The notes beneath the pieces were generated by a model. The model was not told the origin of the DNA and searched no databases. It saw only the letters and a program-made list of their open reading frames with translations. Shown in pieces: positions 20,540 through 30,320 of a DNA stretch of 64,000 nucleotides. This DNA is from Perognathus longimembris pacificus. Lineage: Eukaryota; Chordata; Mammalia; Rodentia; Heteromyidae. Each line of letters opens with the position of its first letter. Position 1 is the first letter of the stretch. Location: assembly GCF_023159225.1 (NCBI RefSeq), contig NC_063170.1:25818301-25882300 (forward strand), given 5' to 3'. The translations under genes were made by a program, and so were the position numbers.

Positions 20540-21060
20540 CCCGTGCCCCATAGGGCTGAGCTGGTCCCTTCGCCCCGGGAACACGTGCCGGCCGAGCGGG
20601 GCCGGGGTGGCAGCGGCCCGGGAGGCCGCGCCCGCCCCCGCCGGCTGCTTTGAAGTCCCAGATGGGCCTGGGGAAAGGGGACCCCGCGCCCCGCCCCCAG
20701 ACCGCACCTGGATAAACACGCGCTGCCAGCCCCGCTGCCAGCCCCGCCGCCCCCGGGGCCCCCGCCCCGCCTCCCCGTGCCGCCGCCCCGCGGCCCAGCG
20801 GCCGGCAGCGGCTCACTTCAAAGCCGCGGGCCGCCCCCGGGAGGCGCCCTAATCAGGCCCGGCTGCTGCCGTAGCGCCGCCTCGCCATCTGCTCCGCGTT
20901 AGCGCGCACGGTCCAGTCCCGGACCCCAGGCCAGGCCCGCTCCTCCCTCACCGGTCCCACACGTCCCACTTGCCGGGTACCCGCAACACGGGAGATACGG
21001 TTCATTCACCTTCACACCGCGTGATCACACAACCCAGCGGTACCGTTCATTCGTGCATTC
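20540..21060. promoter_or_regulatory. CpG island, candidate promoter
   Basis: The only CpG-dense stretch in the window, GC-rich with many CpG and GGCGG/CCGCC motifs, densest at about 20570-20960. It holds a TCF/LEF-type site in each orientation (CTTTGAA at 20648-20654; TTCAAAG at 20817-20823), a FOX-type core (ataaaca at 20712-20718) and cctaatcagg (20849-20858). Frames through it (for example 20397-20852 plus) give Pro/Ala/Arg-rich strings with no domain. CpG islands usually mark promoters, but I see no confident first exon or splice donor, so strand and gene are unknown. Confidence 0.65.
20721..20744. repeat. 12-bp perfect tandem duplication in CpG island
   Basis: cgctgccagccc occurs twice in direct tandem (20721-20732, 20733-20744). 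Confidence 0.9.
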
Positions 21061-21077
21061 ATTCATTCATTCATTCA
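21055..21077. repeat. (ATTC)n microsatellite
   Basis: About five ATTC units on the downstream border of the CpG island. Confidence 0.9.
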
Positions 21078-22245
21078 AAAACCGTCCGTGTTCGGTGCTC
21101 TCTAAAGTCCCCCGGCTCATCTTCCTCCATCCTTGCACTCCAGATACATCCAACCCATTCACAAGCCCTTTCTGCTTTCTCTCATTCATAGCCAAGCTGT
21201 AACCCCAACTCCTACCCATCCTACAAGAGCCCAGCTCAGAAGTTTCCTCCGTTGTGAAAGCCTTCCTTTCTCCCAGGACCCTAATCTGTACCCATTTAGT
21301 GACTTCCCTTCTACTAAAGAACATATGACCTTGAGTGACAGTGATTTATGCCTTCTCAGGGTTGTGTACCCACCCACCTCCTCCCTCACCGTTGAGAGCT
21401 CCATCTGGACCCTACCAATCTGTCTGTGTCTGGGTGGCCCTGGGAACTTCCCTGAGCTTCAGTTTGGGGAAACAACAACAACAAAGGATGAAATCAAAGC
21501 CCCGCCCAGGCAAGCACCTGGCCAGCAATGATTGCCTGAGTCTCACATCCCAGAAGCAGAGCCTCTGCCTCCTGTCAGGCTGCCCTCCTGGCCTTCCTGC
21601 TTAGTTGTTCCACTGTCATTCTGCCTCTTCGTTCACCGGAATCCTGCTGCTCTGGCCCTGCCAGCCCTGCATCCCGGGTCTGAGGTTCTAGGCAGAAAGG
21701 AGCTGGCCTGGATTCCTCCTTTCTCTCCCTCCAGGTGCCAGTGCAGCTTGGGCTAAGTGGGGCTGCTTGGTGACAAGAAGGAACCTGAAGGCTGAGCCCT
21801 GGAGTGGTGATGGGGCATAGTCAGGCCAAGCTCCTGACTGCTGCCTGCACAGGGCTGCAGGCTGGCCAGGGTTCAGCTTGGAGAGCTACTCAAGGATTTG
21901 CTGGAACCCTCGGGCTTGGAAGAGGCAACCCCAGAAAATGGAGCTAAAACACCTGTAGGCAGTAGGCAGCAGGCCAGCAGGCTGGACGGCCAGATCTCGA
22001 AGAACCTGAAGTTACCCATACATACTGGCAGACAGACACACAGACAGACAGAACAGGTGCTAGACCTTTCTCAAGTCTTCACCCCTTCCTCTCTGTCTCC
22101 ACTTCTCACCAACTCACAGGAAAGCATAGAGCCTCCGACTGGCCTCTATGTGTCTTGGTTACCTGTGGAACAGCAGGAAGGAATTTGGAAAGAGAAATAC
22201 TTGGAAATGGGTTAAGAGACTGGAAATGGGTTGCAGATATTGGAG
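21078..22245. other. Unique DNA, no supported gene
   Basis: About 1.2 kb downstream of the CpG island, without recognisable repeats. Open frames at 21133-21531 and 21898-22215 (plus) have no known domain. If the CpG island drives a plus-strand transcript, this would be its 5' region. Confidence 0.45.
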
Positions 22246-22249
22246 AGCA

Positions 22250-22335
22250 AGAGGAGATCCTTGTTTTTAAGCCATAGGCTTATGACAAAAGAAGACCTGA
22301 GTTCCATTCCTGCTTGACTCAACCACTTACGGGGT
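22250..22335 (+). mobile_element. MIR-like SINE relic
   Basis: aagacctgagttccattcct and gactcaaccacttac correspond to the middle of MIR. Diverged. Confidence 0.5.
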
Positions 22336-22340
22336 AAGAT

Positions 22341-23464
22341 GAGGGAGTCCCCTGAACAGAGAAGGCAGGCAAGACAGCTGGTCATCTCTATCCCAGGCCA
22401 AGCACACATAGCATTCTGGCTCTCCAGGAAAGCTTGGCTTCAATTCGCATGCTGGATGGAGCAGTGCCTCCTGTAGACTGGGCTTCCTGTGGTACAGCTG
22501 TCTTAGATTAGATCTTAGGAGGACAGCCTGAGATGAGAGGTCAGAGGCACAGGATGGGCTCCAACAAGCCCCACCCACAGGAGACTGTCAGCCATGTGGA
22601 GATGCAGACTGGAACAGAACCAGGTGTAAGCTCAGCAACCTGCTGCGGACCTGCTCATGCAGCAGCTCTGGAGGCCAGGAGTGGAGGTGCTGGACTTCCT
22701 ACTTCTTGAACCAGGATGGGACAGTGACTCCCTGCTCTGTGGACTGCCGTGAGCACAAAAGGGGCATCAGGATCCCAGAGAGTCGAGCCAAGAGCAGCAG
22801 GTGCTGGCCACAGACAGCACACAAAAGTGAGCACTCATACTAGCCAATCATAGCCAGTCACTCATAGCCAATCCAAGAACTTCTTTAGCCGCCCTTTGGA
22901 GCTGTTCTAGGAATGCGCCCCCTGGAGGTGATCTGTGGTGTGGCAGGCTGGAACAGTTGCAGCATCCCTCAAGGTAGATAGATCCAAACTGGCTGTGAGA
23001 CCTAATTCATTGTCCAGGAATCTGGAACCTCCAGTGCAGGCGTCCTCGGCAAAGGCGCCCTGACAATGGTGTGACCAAATTACTTCCCATGTGGAGGAGA
23101 CTTCTTTTCAAAGCAAGACATACCAGGGCTTGAGAGTTAGCGGGACTGCCTTAAGGCCCCACCCTTTAGTGTCTAGATAGGTTATGTTGCCCCTCTGGCC
23201 TTAACTTGCTCATTATAATCAGGAAGTTACAATTACTGAGCCCTTGAGTTATACTGATGCCATGCTGGACTGAAGTTAGGTAGCTGGGGTTCCCAGGTCC
23301 TTTCATATACCCTACTTTTCACAGGCAGTTGGCTCTGTACAGCCTTGCCATCAATTCCTCATCTCAAATTGCACTCATTGGTCCATGAAGAAGAAGAAAA
23401 AAATGATTTCCAACAATCCTCATGCAAATGAACTGATTTCTGAGGTTGATTTTTTTGTTTGTTT
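22341..23464. other. Unique DNA, no supported gene
   Basis: Single-copy sequence. A cluster of CCAAT-like words (tagccaatca, tagccagtca, tagccaatcc) lies at 22841-22874. No coding signature. Confidence 0.45.
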
Positions 23465-23465
23465 G

Positions 23466-23692
23466 TGCTCACCCTGGGGCTTGAACTCAGGGCCTGGGCA
23501 CTGTCCCTGAGTTTTCTGCTCAAGGCTAGCATTCTACCATTTGTGCCACAGCTTCAATTCCAGCTTTTTGATGGTTAATTGGAGATGAGAGTCTCACAGA
23601 CTTTCCTGCCAGGCTGGCTTCAAGCAGTCATTCTCAGATCTCAGCCTCCAGAGTAGCTACGATTACAGTCATGAGCCAGTGGTACCTGGCCT
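23466..23692 (-). mobile_element. SINE-A, reverse
   Basis: Runs from caccctggggcttgaactca to catgagccagtggtacctgg; both halves well preserved. Confidence 0.92.
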
Positions 23693-24029
23693 GAGGTTGA
23701 TTTTATTGACAATATCTTAGTGTATGGAGTCCTGAAGAGAGCCTTTCCTATGTGTCCAGCACTCTTGGGAGGAGCACCCTGGACAGAAGTACTAGTTGTA
23801 CACAGAGCAACCCCAGGAGCATGACATAACCACAGTAGGAATGGGTCCCAGCGTAACTTTGTAGGACCTGAGTTACTCACTTCACGCACCACAACCTGTG
23901 AACTCCTGAGCCCAGCAGTTTAGCTGTTCTCCATTACCTTGGAATGTAGTATCTACCTCTGGGATGTAGTATCTTGACTACACTTATTTGTCCCATGCTT
24001 AATAGTGAAGCTTTGTGGGTATGTGAACT

Positions 24030-24246
24030 GAGTTGTGAACTCAGGGCCTGGATCCTTTCATTTGGCTCTTTCACTAAAGGCTGACACTCCACCACTTTGG
24101 CCATACCTCTATCCCCAACTTTTTGCTGGTTAATTGGAGAGAAGAATCTCATAGACTTTGTTGCTCAGACAGCTTTGAAACTCAATCCCTAGATCTCAGC
24201 CTCCTGAGTAGCTAGGATTACAGGTATGAGCCACTAGCATCCAGTT
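24030..24246 (-). mobile_element. SINE-A, reverse
   Basis: From gttgtgaactcagggcctgg to tatgagccactagcatccag; the tRNA-like half is more diverged than the 7SL-like half. Confidence 0.87.
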
Positions 24247-24249
24247 TAC

Positions 24250-24340
24250 TGAAGTATTTTTAAGGTCATTGCACAAGGAACCAAGCCAGCACTGGCCCCA
24301 TGCCTGGCACACAGAAAACTCAGTAAACAATGCTGTCATT
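24250..24340 (+). mobile_element. MIR SINE 3' part
   Basis: ccatgcctggcacacagaaa and actcagtaaacaatgctgtc match the 3' part of MIR. Confidence 0.55.
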
Positions 24341-24974
24341 TTGATTTTTGCCTCCAGTATTTTTCTGCTCAAACACTAGCACACAGTGGACTTTGGCTTT
24401 GAGCTTTGAAGCCCCTTCTAGGATGTGCCAGCAGGCTAAGGGTCCCCATCCCAGCCCCCAGGCCTCTGTTCCCATTAAGAGTACCCCTCCTCCTCCTCCT
24501 CCATCACCCAGCTGGCTTCTTCCCCTGGGGAGAAAAAGGGTAGGATCACAGTGTCCCTTCCCCTCTCTGGTTCAAAGCTACCGCCAGCCCCCACATGGCC
24601 CTGCTTGTTTCTTATCTTTAATTTTTTTTTTTAATCGGGCAGATCCCCTCCGGTTACTTTTTCTGCAGCATCTTAGGGCATCATTGCAGCAGGCAACAAA
24701 AGCATTCTTTTTGGAGCCCCGCAGGGGGCCAGGGCAGAGCCACTTCAAAGGGATGCAAAGCAGTGGTGACAGTGTGTCCCCTCATTGTCCTCCTGGCGAG
24801 TCTACCCCCCCCCCACCACCACACACTGTCCTAAGGCCATCCTGAATAGACAGGCACAAAGGCCACACGTTCAAAGTGGCACGGAAGGCCTGCTTTGCCA
24901 AGGCTGCTTCCTTCTCCTTTCTCTCACACTGGATCCAGCCAGCCAGGCGAGTGGGCCCTGAAGTAGGGGATCTC
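24341..24974. other. Unique DNA with conserved-looking core
   Basis: Repeat-free. A central AT/GC-alternating stretch (about 24600-24770) with a GATA-type word (cttatctttaat) looks like conserved non-coding DNA. A 165-codon frame at 24348-24845 is proline-rich by composition and I do not call it a gene. Confidence 0.35.
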
Positions 24975-24976
24975 CT

Positions 24977-25034
<58 letters not shown>

Positions 25035-25345
25035 TGTGTCTCTCTGTCTCTCTCTCTTTCCCTCTCTCTCTGTCTGTCTCTCTCTCTTTCCCTCTCTCTC
25101 TCTCCCTCTGTCTCTTCTCTCTCTGTCTCCATTCTCTCCTGTGTGTCCCCTCTCTTCTCTTCCCTTTTCTTCTCCTGTCTCCTCTTTTCTTTCCTGTATC
25201 TCTCTCTTTTCTATCTCCTCTCTCTCTCTCCTGTCTCCTCTCTCTCTTTGTCTCTCTCCATTCTCTCCTCTCTGTCTCTCTCTCCTCTATGTCATTTTCT
25301 CTGCCCCCCCCCCATCCCCTGACCATTTCTCCCTCTCCCCTCTGT
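24975..25345. repeat. Long compound TC/TG polypyrimidine tract
   Basis: About 370 bases: pure TC, a (TG)n core (25017-25039), then TC, TCTG, TTCC and CCCT blocks. All six frames read low-complexity peptides, which explains the long apparent open frames here (minus 24871-25458; plus 24876-25432). Confidence 0.93.
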
Positions 25346-26215
25346 AGAACAAGCAAGGTTTTCCCAGGCACAGGTTTGTTGGAGACATGGAGGCTATCCT
25401 GCGGGCTGGGAGCTGGGGGGGGGGGGGGGTGATGTTTATCTTTCTCTGAGTTATTCATGTCACTGGAGAGAGAGGGGATCCCATTTTTGGCACCAGGGGT
25501 TGGAGACCTGCTAGGCTAAGTGGAAATCTAGAAAGAATATCAACTAGAATTTATATAGAAAAGGAGACAAGCCCAGAGACTTGCCAAACAAAGCTCTGGA
25601 AGCCTCCCAGCAAGGCAGGTGAAGCCAGGGTTGACCCCCAGGTGTTTCCATTCCCAGTCCTGTGATACTGTATATCCTGCAGGCATTACTGTGCGAGCCA
25701 CCCTGTCTCCATGGGAGAAAATAGCCCAAACCACAGGGACCAACTGTGAGCTCCGGGCACCCCTGGAAGGTGCCCATCAGGACTCTGCAGAGAGAGACTG
25801 AGACAGAGTATCAAGCCTGATGATGTGCACATTGCCAACATTTTTCCTGAGGCCTGGCTCATGAAGCCAAGGAGATGGCAGGAATGACGGAGAGAGAGAA
25901 AGTTAGTGTGGTCTACAGGAACACCAGGGGCAGCTGTAGGGATGGCTGTCGGCTGATAGGTGCCAGGTGCAGGCCTGGCTCAGGGCTGGGACAGGACTCT
26001 TCTAGAGGGAGTCAGCAGAGCTTCACCCACAGGAAGCAGAGCTCACAGGAGGCTTTCATGGCTGCCCAGGACACTGGTGCCAGCCCTTCCAGCCTGGATA
26101 CAAGACCCAAGTCCTCCAGTCAGTTTGCTGTACACATGTGGGGCCAGCAAACCCCTCCCTGTGGTTCACTTTCCTCCCATCTGAATGAAGGAGTCGTCTA
26201 ATTTGGAGGAGACTT
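25346..26215. other. Unique DNA, no supported gene
   Basis: Contains a G run (25417-25429). Otherwise ordinary single-copy sequence with overlapping short frames only. Confidence 0.45.
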
Positions 26216-26300
26216 GGTCCAATGGTGCAAAAAGGCCCCCAGGTATCCAGGCCTTGAGTTCAAGCTCTATGACTGACCAAAAAAAAAAGGGGGGGGGGGG
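26216..26300 (+). mobile_element. ID-like SINE half
   Basis: A truncated tRNA-like monomer ending caggccttgagttcaagctc, with an A tail that passes into a run of G (26291-26300). Confidence 0.6.
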
Positions 26301-26392
26301 CTCAGTGACTCCCTACTTCTCTCTCTGTGGCTCTGACCAAGTCAAAATGCCAATAAAAATATGAACAACAGCTACTATTAAAGCATTTTCTG

Positions 26393-26595
26393 GGGCTGAG
26401 GATATGGCCTAGTGGCAAGAGTGCTTGCCTCTTACACATGAAGCCCTAAGTTCAATTCCCCAGCACCACATATACAGAAAACGGCCAGAAGTGGCACTGT
26501 GGCTCAAGTGGTAGAGTGCTAGCCCTGAGCAAAAAGAAGCCAGGGACAGTGCTCAGGCCCTGAGTTCAAGCCCTAGGACTGGCAAAAAAAAAAAA
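26393..26595 (+). mobile_element. SINE-B
   Basis: Complete ID-ID dimer with tggcctagtggcaag and gttcaattcc (box B has a CG-to-CA change). Perfect 13-base target duplication aaagcattttctg at 26380-26392 and 26596-26608. Confidence 0.95.
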
Positions 26596-26743
26596 AAAGC
26601 ATTTTCTGTGTGTGTTAGTCTTTGTGAGAGACAGGTCTGTTCTGTGTGTTTAGCACATACTCTAGATGTTGCAAACAGGTATTACTGCCACAGGACAAGG
26701 GCCCCTCCTGAATAAGGCTGTCAGCACTGATGAACTGCACTTT

Positions 26744-26970
26744 TGCCAGCATGGGGGCTTGAACTCAGGGCCTGATCTTCTTACTTACCTAATTTTCCTC
26801 TTGAGGCTGGCGCTCTATCATTTGAACCAAACATTCATTTCTGCTTTTTCTGTCATTAATAGAAGATAAAAAGTCACAGATTGGTTTTCTGAGCTGGCTT
26901 CAAACCATGATCCTCAGATCTCAGCCTCCTGAGTAGCTAGGATTATAGGAGTGAGCCACTTGTACCTGGC
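26744..26970 (-). mobile_element. SINE-A, reverse
   Basis: From catgggggcttgaactcagg to gtgagccacttgtacctggc; the ID-like half is diverged, the 7SL-like half well kept. Confidence 0.87.
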
Positions 26971-27745
26971 CGATGAACTTATGTCTTAAGAGCTACCCAG
27001 AAAGAACTTGAACTTCCAATGGGCCTCTCCTGACTTCACCCAGAGGCCTCCTGACTGCTGAACTGGGTTTCTGACCGAAACTCAATCCTCAGCTCCGCTT
27101 AATCTCATTCCCCCAAACAAATCAGTCTAATGAAGTTTGCTCTTTCTGTAAATGCTTGTGGGGAAGAAAACAGCTGATTGTAAACAGCTCGTGTAGCCTT
27201 CCTGTTCAGACTCCATTGACTTTCAAATCAGCTCTCTGCCCCTACCCGCCCAGCAGAAATAGACTCCAATGCAAACGCAGCATAAACGGCTCTATAATAA
27301 ATGTTCATTCAACATTTATTCTTTCTCAAATCATTTCTTAAACCCTTTCATGCTAATGTCTAGGAGATGTGACATTAGAAAAATTGCTTTGACATGCTAA
27401 GGGGCTCCAAGATTAACAGAAAAAGGAAGGACAAGATAAAGCTTTTGGAAGACCTAGTTCAGAGGAATGCTTCCCGCTTTTGAACGTGTTCCAAGGTTGT
27501 GGCGCTCTTCAGCTCGTTGGCATACATGTAAATGAAGTGCTACAAAAGTCCCGGCTAAATTCCACTTGAATGAAAGCTCCCAGCCTCTGGCTAGCTCCGG
27601 GACAGGGAGGGTGGCCAATTCGCCATAAAGGGAGCTGGAGGAGGGACAGGGAGGGGGACATTTCTTGCACTGAAGGAAGAGGGGAACAGACTTGAGCTCC
27701 AGCCAGGGGGTGAAAATGTCAACATCAAGTATGGTTCATGTGTCT
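26971..27745. promoter_or_regulatory. Candidate conserved non-coding element
   Basis: A repeat-free, AT/GC-mixed stretch of about 0.75 kb. It carries clustered recognisable words: an E-box cagctg next to a FOX-type gtaaaca (27172-27186), an octamer-like atgctaat (27350-27357), and several TCF-like words. Such texture is typical of conserved enhancers, but conservation cannot be seen from one sequence. Confidence 0.3.
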
Positions 27746-27749
27746 AACA

Positions 27750-27950
27750 CCCAGTGGCCAGGTCTAGTTTTCAGATAGGGTCTCATGCATTTGCCCAAGG
27801 ACAAACTAGACCAGAGCCTCTTCCCTATGACTCCCACATAGCTAGGATTTCAGGTGCATACTATTATGCTCACCCTCTTCTTTCTTTGTGGGGTGGGGAA
27901 CCCAAGCAATCCTCTTTTCCCAGCCTCCTGAGTGGCTGGGAGTAGAGACA
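27750..27950 (-). mobile_element. SINE-C, reverse, diverged
   Basis: Recognised from gggtctcatgcatttgccca, agctaggatttcaggtgcat and cagcctcctgagtggctggg. Highly diverged. Confidence 0.5.
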
Positions 27951-28027
27951 TGTTTACAGTAAACCAGCCTCTTTCTTGTGAGGGCTTAGCTAGCCTATCT
28001 GGACCTGTCTTTAAAATGGTGAAAAGT

Positions 28028-28140
28028 CAGACTCAGGTGGCTCCTACCTGTAATCCTAGCTACTCAGGAAGCTGTGACCTGACACATGGACAAATCAGGT
28101 GTGCGGGGGTGGGGGGACACAATACTGCACTCCCCACCTA
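28028..28140 (+). mobile_element. SINE-A left-half fragment
   Basis: ggctcctacctgtaatccta and gctactcaggaagctgtgac show the 7SL-like half; the ID-like half is missing. Confidence 0.75.
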
Positions 28141-28984
28141 GGTTAGTGTTTCTTAGAGAGGAAGAGAAGGTCCTTCGCTGAGCATCAACAAAACACATCA
28201 TCAAGGCTGGCCTTACCCCCACTGATTTCTATATTCTCATTATAAATGCCAACACACAGACAATTCAATTTCCTGAGCATCCTACAATCTCAGCAGTGAG
28301 GTTATTTCCTGATCAGTAGTGGCCTATGGGTGGTACGCAGGGGCCAGGCTTCCTGGGGTACCTTCCCTTCACCCCAGGCCCAGCCTCCTTCTTCTGTCAC
28401 AGATGGGAAAAGACAAGGACAATGTCTGGAGGGTTTGATGGACAACCTGGAGGTGGACAATCCAGTGCCAAAGCAGCCAGGAACCATGGCTCACCTGAGC
28501 CAGGAGAGGAAAGGAGTGTTTCATAAAACCAGGAGCACAGAGTGAGAGGAGCAAGTGGACTCTCAAAGGGAACAAGTGAGCGACTCTCTTGGTGACCTTT
28601 GGCAGTGTGACTGGCCTCTGTCCAGCACCCACAGCAGCTGCTCCTCCATTTCCACCGGGGTGGTTCCAGGACCCAGGGGATGTGTGTGTTTAAGTTTCAA
28701 CAGGATTTATTTTAGTGTGAAAGTAGAAATAGAAAAGGAGAGAGAAACATTTCCTGCCTCTTCACAGGAAGTGGGAGTTAAAGACTCTCCAGGACCCTCT
28801 TTGAATACCGAAATCTGCCTGTGCTCAGGGTCCTTATGTAAATAAAAGACAACTTTGCACAACTGCGTGATTTAAACAATCTTTACTGGTCTTTCCTTAA
28901 AATACCCAGTACAATATAAATGCTAAGAAACAAGTCTACTCATTCAGCTCCGCACAGATGTCGTTTCATTCTGAATATTTTTTA
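28141..28984. other. Unique DNA, no supported gene
   Basis: Single-copy DNA. A 96-codon plus frame (28555-28845) and a run ending in gtaaataaaagacaac (28839-28854, containing an AATAAA) hint at a possible transcript end, but no coding signature supports it. Confidence 0.35.
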
Positions 28985-28985
28985 G

Positions 28986-29041
28986 TATATGCCAGTACTG
29001 GAGCTAGTGCTTTGCTCTTTGTGTGTGTGTGCACACATGTG
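28986..29041 (-). mobile_element. SINE-A fragment, split by SINE-B
   Basis: Starts with tatgccagtactggagctag and a short GT run; continues after the SINE-B at 29275. Confidence 0.7.
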
Positions 29042-29056
29042 CTGGTCCTAGATCTT

Positions 29057-29259
29057 TTTTTTTTTTTTGCCAGTCCTGGGCCTTGAACTCAGGGCCTGAG
29101 CACTGTCCCTGGCCTCTTTTTTGCTCAAGGCTAGCACTCTACCACTTGAGCCACAGTGCCACTTCTGGTTGTTTTCTATATATGTGGTGCTGAGGAATCA
29201 AACCCAAGGCTTCATGTATATGAGGCACCACTCTTGCCACTAGGCCATATTCTCAGCCC
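29057..29259 (-). mobile_element. SINE-B inserted in SINE-A, reverse
   Basis: Complete reverse SINE-B with reversed A tail at the left. Perfect 15-base target duplication ctggtcctagatctt at 29042-29056 and 29260-29274. Confidence 0.96.
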
Positions 29260-29274
29260 CTGGTCCTAGATCTT

Positions 29275-29462
29275 GAACTCAGAGTCTGGGTGCTGTCCCT
29301 GAGCTTCGATTTTGCTCAAGGCTAGCGCTCTACCACTGGAAGATTAGTGGCAATAAGAATATAATCGATTGTCCTTCTCAGACTGGCTTCAAATCACAAT
29401 CCTCAGATCTCAACCTGCTGAGTGGCTAAGATTACAGATGGGAGTCTTCAGCACCTGGCTTA
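29275..29462 (-). mobile_element. SINE-A remainder, reverse
   Basis: Continues from 29041: gaactcagagtctgggtgct to ggagtcttcagcacctggct. The linker between halves is partly deleted. Confidence 0.85.
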
Positions 29463-29967
29463 TTCTGAACCTTTTTGATCCTTGGCTAGCTGACCCCGGG
29501 TCACCTGTGCACCTGGAAGTATGCCTGGTTCTGTGTCAGAGGACGCTGCTCTGAGTGCTGGTGTGCTGGCTGTGGCTCTGCTAGCTGACCCTGAGGGAAA
29601 TGATCAGCATGCTGGGGAAGGGACTGCAGCCAAGATGCACCCTACGCTGGACAGGGTTAGAGCTGGCCTTTGGGAACAGTGGCACTAGAGATAGGGATTG
29701 AGGAGGAGGGACTGGGGCTCATCTACCAAGGGCGAGGAGGACATGGGGAATGGCAGGATGAAGCTTGGCACAGCAAGAGTGGAAATGAAGTAAGAGGCAG
29801 AGACTTCAGGGCTCTGAAGAGGCTGGAGGGATAGGCAGGGAGGGGGGCCTAGGTGGCATGGATGGTGTTGGGAAGGGTCTCACAGGAACAAGCCAAGAAC
29901 AGTGAGCAGTGGATAAAGCCGCTAGATCATTACAGTTCTTTTTTCATTTCTTCCCTTCCTCTCTCTG

Positions 29968-29970
<3 letters not shown>
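29463..29970. other. Unique DNA, no supported gene
   Basis: G-rich single-copy stretch (GGAGG-rich around 29690-29850). No coding or repeat family recognised. Confidence 0.45.

Positions 29971-29998
<28 letters not shown>
29971..29998. repeat. (CT)n microsatellite
   Basis: CT run of about 28 bases, at the tail side of the reverse SINE-C that follows. Confidence 0.9.
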
Positions 29999-29999
<1 letters not shown>

Positions 30000-30002
<3 letters not shown>

Positions 30003-30320
30003 GGTGCTATTGGAGTTTGAAGTCAAGGCCTCATAATGTTTAGGCAGGTTGCCTACTACTGGAGGCATGTTCCAGCCCTTTTTTGTTTTAGATATCTTTT
30101 CTAATAGAGTCTGGTGTTTAATGTCAGAGGCCTGCCCACAAACAGCAATCCTCCTACCTGTGCCTCCCCATCTAGCTGAATTACTGCTATGGCTTGTTGA
30201 CTTACTTAAATGGAGGGTCTCACCAGCATTTTCTCCAGGTTGGCCTCAAACCTTGTTTCTCCCAATCTCTGTCTCTCAAATAGCTGGGATTACGGTTGTA
30301 TACCTGGGTATTGGGTTATT
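30000..30320 (-). mobile_element. SINE-C, reverse
   Basis: Shows the longer composite: tRNA-like region (aggttgcctactactggagg) and, 150 bases on, the B1-like region (caggttggcctcaaaccttg, ctcaaatagctgggattacg). Confidence 0.65.

Noticed and set aside
20397..20852. CpG-island frame as a first coding exon
   Set aside because: Pro/Ala/Arg-rich string expected from GC-rich DNA; no recognisable N-terminus, domain or convincing splice donor.
24871..25458. Long frames on both strands with Ser-Leu or Arg-Glu strings
   Set aside because: Product of the compound TC tract; no start context or domain.
28839..28854. AATAAA as a gene's polyadenylation signal
   Set aside because: No exon or coding signal upstream; the hexamer is frequent by chance in AT-rich DNA.
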